DNA of 64,000 nt. Origin: Bacillota bacterium. GTDB taxonomy: Bacteria; Bacillota; Clostridia; Christensenellales; Christensenellaceae. A program made the position numbers and the translations under genes. This document shows positions 1 through 8,117 of this stretch, one piece after another. The stretch spans positions 1-64,000 of the forward strand of contig JAEYKI010000008.1 of assembly GCA_023408315.1 (NCBI GenBank), written 5' to 3'. The notes under the pieces were generated by a model. It did no database searches. It was not told where the DNA came from and saw nothing but the letters and a program-made list of their open reading frames with translations. Positions within the stretch are counted from its first letter, which is position 1, and every line of letters starts with the position of its first letter.

Positions 1-1189
1 ACGTGACCTTATACAGCGTATGGAACGGGATGCCGTTACCTGTCGCATACGTATCCGCCGTGGACTGCGCAAAGCCGTAGATACCGTCCGTCATGGTCTC
101 AGAGCCTGGAAATACGGAACTGCCGAAAGATGCGTTTTCATTCAGTATGACCGCTTTGGAAAGGATCGTACCGGTAAACGCACCATCGCCAATGGAGGTA
201 ACACTGGACGGGATAGTCACGGAGGTGAGCAGCGTATTGCCAAACGCTTCACTACTGATGGTGTTCAGTCTGCCGTTCGCGGCGAACGTGACGGTGCCCA
301 GGTTGAAGCAATAGAAAAAAGCCATATCGCCGATGGAAGTAACACTGGCGGGGATGGCAACGGAGGTCAGCGATGTACCGGAAAACGCTCTGAATCCGAT
401 TGTTTCCAGTCTGCTGTCCGCAGCGAACGTGACGGAGCCCAGACTACTGCATCCATCAAAAGCACTTTCACCTATGGAAGTAACGCTGGATGGGATGGCC
501 ACGGAAGTCAGCGATGTATCGCCAAACGCGTTGTCTCCGATTGTTTGCAGGCTGCTGTTTGCGGCAAATGTGACGGATCTCAGAAATGGGCATGATTCGA
601 AGACACGGTCGCCGATAGAGGTAACGCTGGATGGAATATCCACGGAGGTGAGCGACGCAGCGAAAAACGCGTAGTCTCCGATTGTCTGCAGGCTGCTGTT
701 TGCGGCGAACGTGACGGAGCCGATGCCGCAGAGGCTAAAAGCCTGATTGCCGATGGAAGTAACGCTGGCGGGAATGGCCACGGAGGTGAGCACCGTAGTG
801 AAAAACGCGTAGTCTCCGATTGTTTGCAGGCTGCTGTTTGCGGCGAATGAGACGGAGCCCAAAGCGGTGCACCCGCTGAAAGCGCTGCTGCCTATGGAGG
901 TAATGCTCGCGGGAATGGCCACGCTTGTAATGGCAGGATTATTTATGAACGCGTTGTCGGAAACCGCGGTCACGGGCATGCTTCCGCTCCCCGGATCAAA
1001 TGAATCCGGTATGGTTACTGATGCGTCCGTGCCCGTATAGGACTGGACGGAAAGCGTGCCGTCCGCAAGCTCGACGTATTGGAAACCTCCGCCGCTGTAT
1101 GTATCGCCTGGGGCTGCAAACGCTGCCGTGGGCAGCAGCGTAATCGCCAGCGCCGTAGCCACAATAACAGCCGTTATCCGATATTTCAT
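1..1189 (-). CDS. BspA-type leucine-rich repeat surface protein (partial, C-terminus outside window)
   Basis: The frame stays open from the ATG at 1189 to the window edge (396 codons). Residues 1-25 form a signal peptide ending in AFA, so the product is secreted. After about 70 residues come tandem leucine-rich repeats of the BspA/LRR_5 type: the phrase 'SVTSIGDxAFxxC' alternates with 'SVTFAANSSLQTIGDYAF'. Proteins of this family are secreted or cell-wall proteins that often mediate adhesion, but the anchoring region lies outside the window. At DNA level the repeats recur about every 141 bases. The start has only a weak ribosome binding site. The plus-strand open frames in this area are shadows of the repeats. 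Confident in the family; the ligand is unknown. Confidence 0.9.
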   Translation of the reverse strand, partial: MKYRITAVIVATALAITLLPTAAFAAPGDTYSGGGFQYVELADGTLSVQSYTGTDASVTIPDSFDPGSGSMPVTAVSDNAFINNPAITSVAIPASITSIGSSAFSGCTALGSVSFAANSSLQTIGDYAFFTTVLTSVAIPASVTSIGNQAFSLCGIGSVTFAANSSLQTIGDYAFFAASLTSVDIPSSVTSIGDRVFESCPFLRSVTFAANSSLQTIGDNAFGDTSLTSVAIPSSVTSIGESAFDGCSSLGSVTFAADSRLETIGFRAFSGTSLTSVAIPASVTSIGDMAFFYCFNLGTVTFAANGRLNTISSEAFGNTLLTSVTIPSSVTSIGDGAFTGTILSKAVILNENASFGSSVFPGSETMTDGIYGFAQSTADTYATGNGIPFHTLYKVT

Positions 1190-1389
1190 CTAAGCGTCAA
1201 CTCTTTTCAAAATGTTATGATAGTATAAGTATAGATGTGCGAATATGATATTACAAGCCAAAATATCTCATAATATGTATAAAATAGCCAACTCACCGCT
1301 CCCACTTTCCGTTCGGGAAGTCCAGTACAGGCATCATTTGTCATCCTGTTTACAGTCAAAATAAAATAACAAAATAGAAACTGTAAAAT

Positions 1390-1421
1390 AAAAAGGCCTG
1401 CAAATGCAATTGCAAAGCCCT
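1390..1421 (-). terminator. rho-independent terminator after tRNA-Pro
   Basis: Read on the minus strand, a stem of the type GGGCTTTGCAA / TTGCAGGCC is followed by TTTTTATTTT, immediately downstream of the tRNA 3' end. The stem has a mismatch or bulge near its base. Confidence 0.55.
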
Positions 1422-1425
1422 TTTT

Positions 1426-1502
1426 TGGTCTGGGTGACAGGAATTGAACCTGCGACCTCTTGAACCCCATTCAAGCACGCTACCAAACTGCGCTACACCC
1501 AG
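1426..1502 (-). tRNA. tRNA-Pro (anticodon GGG)
   Basis: On the minus strand the acceptor stem CTGGGTG pairs with CACCCAG. The D arm is GCGCAGTTTGGTAGCG, the anticodon stem CTTGA/TCAAG encloses the loop ATGGGGT with anticodon GGG, and the T arm carries the TTCAATT loop. The discriminator A is followed by an encoded CCA (1426-1428). The D-loop and T-loop match bacterial proline tRNAs. It stands alone, with a terminator behind it. Confidence 0.93.
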
Positions 1503-1645
1503 TTATGATTTGACCTAGAAAATTATAATTGATATTGCTTTTTATTGCAAGTGTGTTTTAAAAAATTTCTTTACGAATTAATCGGCTGAATTAAAGATAA
1601 ATGGGAAAGCAAATATGGGAATAATAATGCTGCAAAATAAAAACA

Positions 1646-1680
1646 TTGACGTTAATCGAACGATCGTTTATTATACAATT
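1646..1680 (+). promoter_or_regulatory. sigma-A promoter with palindromic operator for the TetR gene
   Basis: TTGACG (1646-1651), a 17-base spacer and TATTAT (1669-1674) form a near-consensus promoter. The spacer contains the perfect 10-base palindrome AACGATCGTT (1659-1668), a likely autoregulatory operator (inference). Transcription would start at about 1681, at or next to the ATG chosen for the regulator, so the mRNA would be leaderless. Confidence 0.65.
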
Positions 1681-2247
1681 ATGAGAACAAAGGATGATTC
1701 AAAAAAGGACGCTATCTTTAAGGCGACCATAGAACTTTTAAACGAAATCGGCTTTGCAAATATTTCAATGTCCAAGATCGGTAAGCGGGCAGGCGTTTCT
1801 TCTTCAACCATTTATGTCTATTTTGAGAACAAGGAGGATATGTTAAAAAAGGTTTATCTGGACGTAAAAGAGAAAAAAGGCGCGCTCATATCCCGAGGCA
1901 TTCGTGAAGATATGCCCGCGCGCGCGGCGGTCGAACTGTTTGTGAGGAACGAGATTGCGTTTGTGCTGGAAAACGAGCCATATTTCCTGTTTATGGAACA
2001 ATTTGCAAATTCGCCGCTGGTAAACAATTTAAACGATGCAAACCCGTTCTTTCAAACGATTGTAACCGTGTTTGAGAACGGCATAAAGAACGGCGAACTG
2101 AAACAAATGAGTCTTGATTTGCTGATGAATTATTTGGCGCATTCCGTTGTTCAGGTTGCTAAATCTTATGTAAAGCGCAATATTCCGCTGACGAGGGAAG
2201 ACATCCAAAAAATCGTTCAGATTAGCTGGGATGCCGTTAAAAGCTAA
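1681..2247 (+). CDS. TetR/AcrR family transcriptional regulator
   Basis: A 188-residue protein. The N-terminal helix-turn-helix domain (about residues 8-55) has the family pattern 'FANISMSKIGKRAGVSSSTIYVYFENKEDML'-like spacing, with the recognition helix at SSSTIYVYF. The C-terminal two thirds is a divergent helical ligand and dimer domain. The ATG at 1681 is preferred over upstream in-frame ATGs at 1615 and 1627, because those would add 22 residues unlike TetR proteins and because a good promoter ends just before 1681. It lies directly upstream of the aldo/keto reductase on the same strand and is probably its local regulator (inference). The inducer is unknown. Confidence 0.87.
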   Translation: MRTKDDSKKDAIFKATIELLNEIGFANISMSKIGKRAGVSSSTIYVYFENKEDMLKKVYLDVKEKKGALISRGIREDMPARAAVELFVRNEIAFVLENEPYFLFMEQFANSPLVNNLNDANPFFQTIVTVFENGIKNGELKQMSLDLLMNYLAHSVVQVAKSYVKRNIPLTREDIQKIVQISWDAVKS

Positions 2248-2295
2248 ACAGTTTGAAATTATAATAAGAGCATGATCTGTATTAAGGAGGGAACT

Positions 2296-3411
2296 ATGTC
2301 GTATTTGGGCGAGAACATACCAAAACTTGGGTTCGGATTCATGCGGCTTCCGATGATTGGCGCCGAAATTGATATTGAACAGACAAAGGAAATGGTTGAT
2401 CTGTTTATGGCCAAAGGGTTCAGCTATTTTGATTCTTCCTGGGGGTATATCGGCGGAAAATCGGAAGAGGCAATGAAAGCGGCGATTGTTGACCGTTATC
2501 CCCGGGAGAGCTTTCAGATTGCGACCAAATGCCCCGTTTGGATTGTGAACACCAAAGAGGAGGCCAGGAATATGATCTGGACTTCCCTGAAGCGCACGGG
2601 CGCTGGCTATATCGATTATTATCTGCTTCACAACCTGGGAGACGAACGCACCCAATGTTTTGAGGACTTTGGCATGTGGGAATATGCGCGGGAGCTTAAG
2701 GAGAAAGGGCTGGTGCGGCACATCGGCTTTTCAATTCACGACAAAGCGGATGCGATGGACAAAATCCTGACCGAGCACCCGGAGATGGAGTTTGTCCAGT
2801 TCCAGCTGAATTACGACGATTGGGAAAGCCCCACCATTCAGGCGCGCAAATGCTATGAAGTGGCGCTGAAGCATCATAAACCCATCGTTGTAATGGAGCC
2901 GGTCAAGGGCGGCATCCTGGCGAACCCGGCGGAAAACGTTAAAAAAATATTGCTCGATTACAACCCGGACGCATCGCCCGCGTCGTGGGCCATCCGGTAC
3001 GCGGCCTCGCTCAATAACATCATCACGGTTTTAAGCGGCATGTCCACAATCGGCCAGGTTAAGGACAACGTATCCTTTATGGAAAACTTCAAGCCGCTCA
3101 GCCCGGAGGAGCGCGTTGTGATAGAAAAGGCGCAAAAGGCGCTCAGCAAGATACCGCGCATGCCTTGCACGGCCTGCGAATATTGCGTAAAAGGCTGCCC
3201 GCAGCACATACCCATTCACAATGTTTTTGCGGCGTACAACCGCAAGATGATGTACGGAGATACGGGCAGCGCAAAGGCCCACTACGGGCTTGCGACCAGG
3301 GCGGGCGGCAAGGCTTCGGACTGCATTGCCTGCGGAAACTGCGAGCGGGTCTGCCCGCAGCACATCGGGATTATACAAAACATGCAGACAATAGCCCGGG
3401 AACTGGAATAA
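2296..3411 (+). CDS. aldo/keto reductase with C-terminal 2x[4Fe-4S] ferredoxin domain
   Basis: A 371-residue protein. The first ~270 residues are an aldo/keto reductase TIM barrel (N-terminal 'KLGFGFMRLPM', then 'FDSSWGYIGGKSEEAM' and 'YLLHNL'). The C-terminus adds a bacterial ferredoxin-like module with two cysteine clusters, CTACEYCVKGCP and CIACGNCERVCP. This fusion is common in anaerobic Firmicutes and is annotated as a ferredoxin-linked oxidoreductase; the substrate is unknown. The ATG at 2296 has AAGGAGGG upstream and the barrel starts right after it. It follows the TetR gene by 48 bases, so the two may form a stress or xenobiotic unit. Confidence 0.92.
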   Translation: MSYLGENIPKLGFGFMRLPMIGAEIDIEQTKEMVDLFMAKGFSYFDSSWGYIGGKSEEAMKAAIVDRYPRESFQIATKCPVWIVNTKEEARNMIWTSLKRTGAGYIDYYLLHNLGDERTQCFEDFGMWEYARELKEKGLVRHIGFSIHDKADAMDKILTEHPEMEFVQFQLNYDDWESPTIQARKCYEVALKHHKPIVVMEPVKGGILANPAENVKKILLDYNPDASPASWAIRYAASLNNIITVLSGMSTIGQVKDNVSFMENFKPLSPEERVVIEKAQKALSKIPRMPCTACEYCVKGCPQHIPIHNVFAAYNRKMMYGDTGSAKAHYGLATRAGGKASDCIACGNCERVCPQHIGIIQNMQTIARELE

Positions 3412-3427
3412 AATTTTTTTCTGCGCG

Positions 3428-3462
3428 AAAAGCCCTTTTTCCGCAAGGTTAAAGGGTTTTGT
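3428..3462 (+). terminator. probable terminator after the aldo/keto reductase
   Basis: The arms AAAGCCCTTT and AAAGGGTTTT, with one mismatch, enclose a 12-base loop and are followed by a T-rich tract, 16 bases after the reductase stop codon. Confidence 0.5.
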
Positions 3463-3587
3463 TTTATCCTGCATACCCAAAATTTGGTTTCCAATATTTA
3501 CAAAACACTTTGGCGGGTGCTACAATAAATTTGACATAATTCGACTTGCACCTGGTTTACATATTCAATGTTTGCGGGGTGAAATGA

Positions 3588-4289
3588 ATGAATCGTTTTT
3601 TGGAGTTTTTCAGAAACTGGTCAAAGAAAAAAATCATTATACTGTGTTCCGTCGTGGGGGGGCTTGCTGTTGCGGCGGCATTGCTTGTTTTTGTTCTGCC
3701 CATATGGACCATTACGGGCATGGACGTCTCGCATTATGAAAATGATATCAGTTGGACGGCTGTGGCGCAAAACGGCGGCATTCAGTTTGTTTATATCAAA
3801 GCGACCGAAGGCACCACAAACCAGGACCCCACGTTTAAAGCAAACTGGGACGGCGCGGTTAAAAACGGCATTACGCCGGGCGCATACCACTATTTTACGG
3901 ACAAAAGCGCGGCGGAAACGCAGGCGCAGAATTTTATCAACACTGTGCCAAAGGCGGCGGGCATGCTGCCTCCCGCCGTGGATATAGAGGGGACGCTGGT
4001 TCAAAACGCCAATTTTAAACAGGAGCTCGCCGTGTATATCAAAGCTGTCACGGAGCATTACGGCGTAAACCCTGTGTTTTATGTCCCGTATTCCGTATAT
4101 AACGCAATTTATGATGAATACAGCGGCTATCAATTCTGGATTATAGACGACAGGTCCCAGCCGCTCATAAAGAACTGGACGTTCCGCCAGTACCCGGACC
4201 CTGTAAACGTTGCGGGTGTGAGCGAACAGGTGGACCTGGACGAATACCACGGCACACTGTGGGGCTATGAGCAGTTAAAGCTGCGGTAG
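3588..4289 (+). CDS. GH25 family lysozyme, membrane-anchored
   Basis: A 233-residue protein. A short basic start is followed by a hydrophobic anchor at about residues 16-38. The rest is a glycoside hydrolase family 25 (1,4-beta-N-acetylmuramidase) domain: 'GMDVSHYEND' with the catalytic-region Asp46, 'FVYIKATEGT', 'GAYHYF' and the 'AVDIEGT' acidic pair. It probably trims peptidoglycan at the outer face of the membrane. The ATG at 3588 is preceded by GGGGTGAA. Its length fits a single-domain GH25 enzyme, and no separate cell-wall binding domain is present. It looks monocistronic. Confidence 0.9.
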   Translation: MNRFLEFFRNWSKKKIIILCSVVGGLAVAAALLVFVLPIWTITGMDVSHYENDISWTAVAQNGGIQFVYIKATEGTTNQDPTFKANWDGAVKNGITPGAYHYFTDKSAAETQAQNFINTVPKAAGMLPPAVDIEGTLVQNANFKQELAVYIKAVTEHYGVNPVFYVPYSVYNAIYDEYSGYQFWIIDDRSQPLIKNWTFRQYPDPVNVAGVSEQVDLDEYHGTLWGYEQLKLR

Positions 4290-4480
4290 AGGCATATGAT
4301 CCAACGGGCTTAAATTTTATATCCTATTTACCGCGCGCCTGTAACCGTTTGCGCTGCCAAAATGCCCAACGCGGCAGAGGGTGTAATAAAAGTATAAATT
4401 ACAGGCTTTTACCTGTCCGCCGTTCATGGTATATTAAATAGCGGTTTAAAACCTTAAATCGTTCAAGGGAGAGGTGTGTT

Positions 4481-5188
4481 ATGCCAAGCGCAAAACCCAC
4501 ATTGGAGCAGAAACGTCTGGATGCCGATATATGGATCATTGTTGCCGTAACGCTGGCGGTTTTGGGCGTATTCTTCGCCGTGCAGAACCAAATGACGGGC
4601 TTTGTGAAAGATTCAAACCAACCCGTATTGTTAAGAACGCTGCTTGCCGCAGCGTTTCAGTTTGGTATTGCCGGGCTGGGCGTAACCATTGTTGCGGCTT
4701 TCAGAAAAGAGAGCTTCCTGGCCTATGGCCTAAGGGCGAAGGGAACGCTTAAGTCCATCGCGTTATGCGTCCTGTGCTTTGTTCCGTATATTGTTTTTGC
4801 GGTGGCAACAGGGCTGGCAAAGAGCTATCTGCCGCTTCAGTCCGTCTGGACAACAAGGGACGTTCTGGCGGCCGGATTCCCCGAAAACACGGCTGGCATG
4901 CTGCTTATTGCCGCAGCCTGGGGATTTTTTGAAGGCTTTAATTATGTGGTCATCAGCGGCAAGATTAACAAGCGGTATCCGTCCAAATACAAATGGCTCA
5001 ACTGGGGAGCCATTGTTTGCGCTGTCCTGTGCATTCTTATCCACGGCATGATAGGCGTTACATTCGCGGGCGTTATAGAAATGATCACCGTGCTGGTTAT
5101 TATTTACGGCATGCTGATGGTAAAGGAATTCACGGGCAACGCATGGGGGTGCGTGTTTATATTTGTGTTTTTGTGGAACGCTTTCTGA
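4481..5188 (+). CDS. multi-pass membrane protein, possibly a degenerate CPBP (CAAX protease-like) protein
   Basis: A 235-residue protein with about seven hydrophobic segments and a good ribosome binding site (GGGAGAGG) before the ATG. A 'WGFFEGFNYVV' segment and a later 'ILIHG' segment are placed roughly like motifs 1 and 2 of the CPBP intramembrane protease family. The usual EExxxR pair is reduced to a single Glu, so catalytic activity is doubtful. I cannot assign a function with confidence. Confidence 0.7.
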   Translation: MPSAKPTLEQKRLDADIWIIVAVTLAVLGVFFAVQNQMTGFVKDSNQPVLLRTLLAAAFQFGIAGLGVTIVAAFRKESFLAYGLRAKGTLKSIALCVLCFVPYIVFAVATGLAKSYLPLQSVWTTRDVLAAGFPENTAGMLLIAAAWGFFEGFNYVVISGKINKRYPSKYKWLNWGAIVCAVLCILIHGMIGVTFAGVIEMITVLVIIYGMLMVKEFTGNAWGCVFIFVFLWNAF

Positions 5189-5225
5189 TAAAAAAAGCGG
5201 ATTTGTACGCGGTATCCGCATGAAG

Positions 5226-5266
5226 AAGAGCGGCCTGCATTTTTTGCAAAAAACCGCTCTTTTTTG
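5226..5266 (+). terminator. rho-independent terminator
   Basis: An AAGAGCGG / CCGCTCTT stem with a long A/T-rich loop is followed by TTTTTT. It ends transcription of the upstream membrane-protein gene. Confidence 0.75.
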
Positions 5267-5368
5267 CATTATTATGAATAAAACATGACATGATGAAAAA
5301 TGTAATAAAAAAACTAAAAAATTCTCCGATAATGGTTAAAAACGACTGTTTTTAACACTTGTATTAAA

Positions 5369-5397
5369 TTGAAATAATTTGTAAACTATATTATAAG
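5369..5397 (+). promoter_or_regulatory. putative sigma-A promoter of the pyrophosphatase gene
   Basis: TTGAAA (5369-5374), a 17-base spacer and TATAAG (5392-5397) lie in a very AT-rich stretch, predicting a leader of about 80 bases before the pyrophosphatase start. Confidence 0.5.
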
Positions 5398-5485
5398 TGA
5401 AAGAATTTTGTTTAGTTACTAATTATAAAACATTTTAATTTTTTTAAATGTTTTAGGTAAAATAATTGAATGAAGGAAGAGGACC

Positions 5486-7930
5486 ATGTTAAGTAAGACG
5501 GTAAAGCGTAAGGGAAGCAAGCTTCCCGGGGTGCTTGTACTGGTTGGTTTGTTGTTGGCTGTTTTCGCACCGGGAACGGCTTTTGCAAGCGAAGCTGACC
5601 TCAAGATCCCCGAACTGTCGGCAGGCCAAAACATGATGCTGATCATCGGCATTGTTGTATGCCTGCTGGGACTGCTCTTCGGTTTCTACCAGTACCGCAG
5701 AGTAAAGAAAATCAAAGCGCATGAATCCATGCTGCGCGTATCCGAAACCATTTTTAAAACCTGCAAAACATATCTGCTCCAGCAGGGAAAATTTTTAGCA
5801 ATTTTACTTGTATTCATAGGCGCATGCATCGCGTTCTACTTCGGATTTCTGCAAGGCAAGGGATCAGGCGTTATCATCATTCTGGTCTGGACGGTTATTG
5901 GTATTCTGGGTTCTTATGGCGTCGCGTGGTTTGGCATCCGCATGAACACGCTGGCAAACAGCCGCATGGCGTTTGCGTCGCTGGAGAAAAAGCCCTTAAA
6001 GCTTCTGAACATCCCGCTGGACGCAGGCATGAGCATTGGCGTGCTTTTAATCTGCGTGGAACTCATTATGATGCTGTTCATATTGCTGTTTGTTCCGCGC
6101 GAGATTGCGGGCGCGTGCTTCATTGGCTTTGCGGTTGGCGAATCCCTGGGCGCCAGCGTTCTTAGAATCGCGGGCGGTATCTTTACCAAGATCGCGGACA
6201 TCGGCTCGGACCTGATGAAGATTGTGTTCAAAATCAAAGAAGACGATCCGCGCAACCCCGGCGTTATTGCGGACTGCACGGGCGACAACGCGGGCGACAG
6301 CGTTGGCCCCACGGCGGACGGCTTTGAAACATACGGCGTTACGGGCGTGGCATTGATTTCCTTTATCTGCCTGGCGGTGGGAGAGTCCTTCCAGCCCACG
6401 CTGCTGCTCTGGATATTTGTGATGCGCATACTCATGATCGTCACATCCATCGTATCCTTCTATATCAACAAGGGCATCAGCAAAGCGCGTTACGGCAAGG
6501 CGGACGATATGGACTTCGAAAAGCCCCTTTCCAGCCTGGTTTGGGTAACCTCCATCATGTCCATTGCCGTTACGTTCCTGGCCAGCTATTTCATCATTGG
6601 CCCAGGCTCGTCGGTATATGCCGCCAATCCCACCCTGTGGGTGACCCTGGCCTGCATCATCAGTTGCGGCACGCTGGGATCGGCGTTGATCCCAGAGGTA
6701 ACAAAGGTGTTCACCAGCCCCAAATCACAGCATGTGCAGGAAGTGGTGGCCGCATCCAAAAACGGCCCCTCGCTCAATATACTCTCCGGCCTGGTAGCGG
6801 GCAATTTCAGCGCGTTCTGGCAGGGCATTGTGTTCTTTGGCCTGATGTTCCTGGCGTATTTCGTAAGCACCTTTGGCCTGGATCAGATTATGATATTCCC
6901 GCCCATCTTCGCGTTTGGCCTTGTGGCCTTCGGGTTCCTGGGCATGGGCCCCGTAACCATCGCTGTGGACAGCTACGGCCCGGTTACAGACAATGCGCAG
7001 TCTGTGTACGAGCTCTCACTGATTGAGCAGGAAAAAGACATAGACAAAACCATAGAAAAAGACTTTGGTTTCAAACCGGATTTTGAAAAAGCAAAATACT
7101 TCCTGGAAGCAAACGACGGCGCGGGCAATACCTTTAAGGCCACTGCCAAGCCGGTATTAATCGGCACCGCGGTTGTGGGCGCCACCACCATGATATTCTC
7201 TTTGATTCTGGTAATACAGAACGTGCTGGGACTTGACCCCAGTTCCATCCTGAGCATACTGAATCCGTTCACCATCCTTGGGTTTATTGTTGGCGGCGCG
7301 GTGATCTACTGGTTCACGGGCGCTTCCACCCAGGCCGTTTCCACAGGCGCTTTCCGCGCGGTGGAATATATCAAGAAGAACATCCAATTGGACGAAAACG
7401 CCAGCCTTTCCGCAGCCACGGAAAAATCCAAGGAAGTGGTTAAAATCTGCACGCAATACGCGCAAAAGGGCATGTTCAACATATTCATCGCCATTTTCTG
7501 CTTTGCGCTCGCGTTCGCGTTCTTCTCCTCGCCGGTGGGCGGAGACAACGCCGTTTCGTTCTTTGTGTCATACCTTATCTCCATAGCCGTGTTCGGCCTG
7601 TTCCAGGCCATGTTTATGGCAAACGCCGGCGGCGCGTGGGATAACGCCAAAAAAGTGGTGGAAGTGGATTTGAAGCAAAAAGGCACGGAGCTGCACGACG
7701 CCACGGTGGTGGGCGACACGGTTGGAGACCCGTTTAAAGATACTTCCTCTGTTGCGCTTAACCCCATTATCAAGTTCACAACGCTGTTTGGGCTTCTGGC
7801 CATGGAAATCGCCATCTCCGAGGCGTTCCGGGCATACGCTCCTTACATTGGGGCCGTGTTCCTGGCGGTTGCAGTTGTGTTTGTATGGCGCTCCTTCTAT
7901 AAAATGAAGATCATGGACCACGGAAAATAA
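5486..7930 (+). CDS. hppA: membrane-bound ion-translocating inorganic pyrophosphatase
   Basis: An 814-residue polytopic protein with a signal-like N-terminus and about 16 membrane segments. It hydrolyses PPi and couples this to H+ (or Na+) export. Family motifs are visible: 'DDPRNPGVIAD' followed by 'GDNAGDSVGPTADGFE', and 'GDTVGDPFKDTSS' near the C-terminus for Mg-PPi binding. In the segment corresponding to GNTTAAxGK it reads GNTFKATAK, with Lys at the position that separates K+-independent from K+-dependent enzymes. It is longer than the usual 650-760 residues. The start follows GAAGGAAGAGG. It is monocistronic, with a terminator directly behind it. Confidence 0.95.
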   Translation: MLSKTVKRKGSKLPGVLVLVGLLLAVFAPGTAFASEADLKIPELSAGQNMMLIIGIVVCLLGLLFGFYQYRRVKKIKAHESMLRVSETIFKTCKTYLLQQGKFLAILLVFIGACIAFYFGFLQGKGSGVIIILVWTVIGILGSYGVAWFGIRMNTLANSRMAFASLEKKPLKLLNIPLDAGMSIGVLLICVELIMMLFILLFVPREIAGACFIGFAVGESLGASVLRIAGGIFTKIADIGSDLMKIVFKIKEDDPRNPGVIADCTGDNAGDSVGPTADGFETYGVTGVALISFICLAVGESFQPTLLLWIFVMRILMIVTSIVSFYINKGISKARYGKADDMDFEKPLSSLVWVTSIMSIAVTFLASYFIIGPGSSVYAANPTLWVTLACIISCGTLGSALIPEVTKVFTSPKSQHVQEVVAASKNGPSLNILSGLVAGNFSAFWQGIVFFGLMFLAYFVSTFGLDQIMIFPPIFAFGLVAFGFLGMGPVTIAVDSYGPVTDNAQSVYELSLIEQEKDIDKTIEKDFGFKPDFEKAKYFLEANDGAGNTFKATAKPVLIGTAVVGATTMIFSLILVIQNVLGLDPSSILSILNPFTILGFIVGGAVIYWFTGASTQAVSTGAFRAVEYIKKNIQLDENASLSAATEKSKEVVKICTQYAQKGMFNIFIAIFCFALAFAFFSSPVGGDNAVSFFVSYLISIAVFGLFQAMFMANAGGAWDNAKKVVEVDLKQKGTELHDATVVGDTVGDPFKDTSSVALNPIIKFTTLFGLLAMEIAISEAFRAYAPYIGAVFLAVAVVFVWRSFYKMKIMDHGK

Positions 7931-7948
7931 ACAAAAGATTTAATTATC

Positions 7949-7986
7949 AAGAGGCCATGGCCGCGTATGCGGCGGCCTCTTTTTTT
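7949..7986 (+). terminator. rho-independent terminator of hppA
   Basis: An AGAGGCC...GGCCTCT stem with a GC-rich loop is followed by seven T residues, about 20 bases after the stop codon. Confidence 0.88.
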
Positions 7987-8117
7987 ATATTTTAAGTTCC
8001 ATATATTTCAATTATTTTGAAAATATTGCTTAAGTGCGGAAAATAAATAACGATATTTATATAAGATATTCTTTTGAAACAGGCGGAAGTTCTTTGTTTA
8101 CCAAGCTAAGGTGTAAA

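Noticed and set aside
20..674. Several plus-strand open frames of 70-190 codons
   Set aside because: They are antisense shadows of the leucine-rich-repeat gene; the minus-strand frame has a signal peptide and clear LRR motifs.
194..900. Regular repeats considered as a CRISPR array
   Set aside because: The repeats are contiguous, coding and 141 bases long with no unique spacers.
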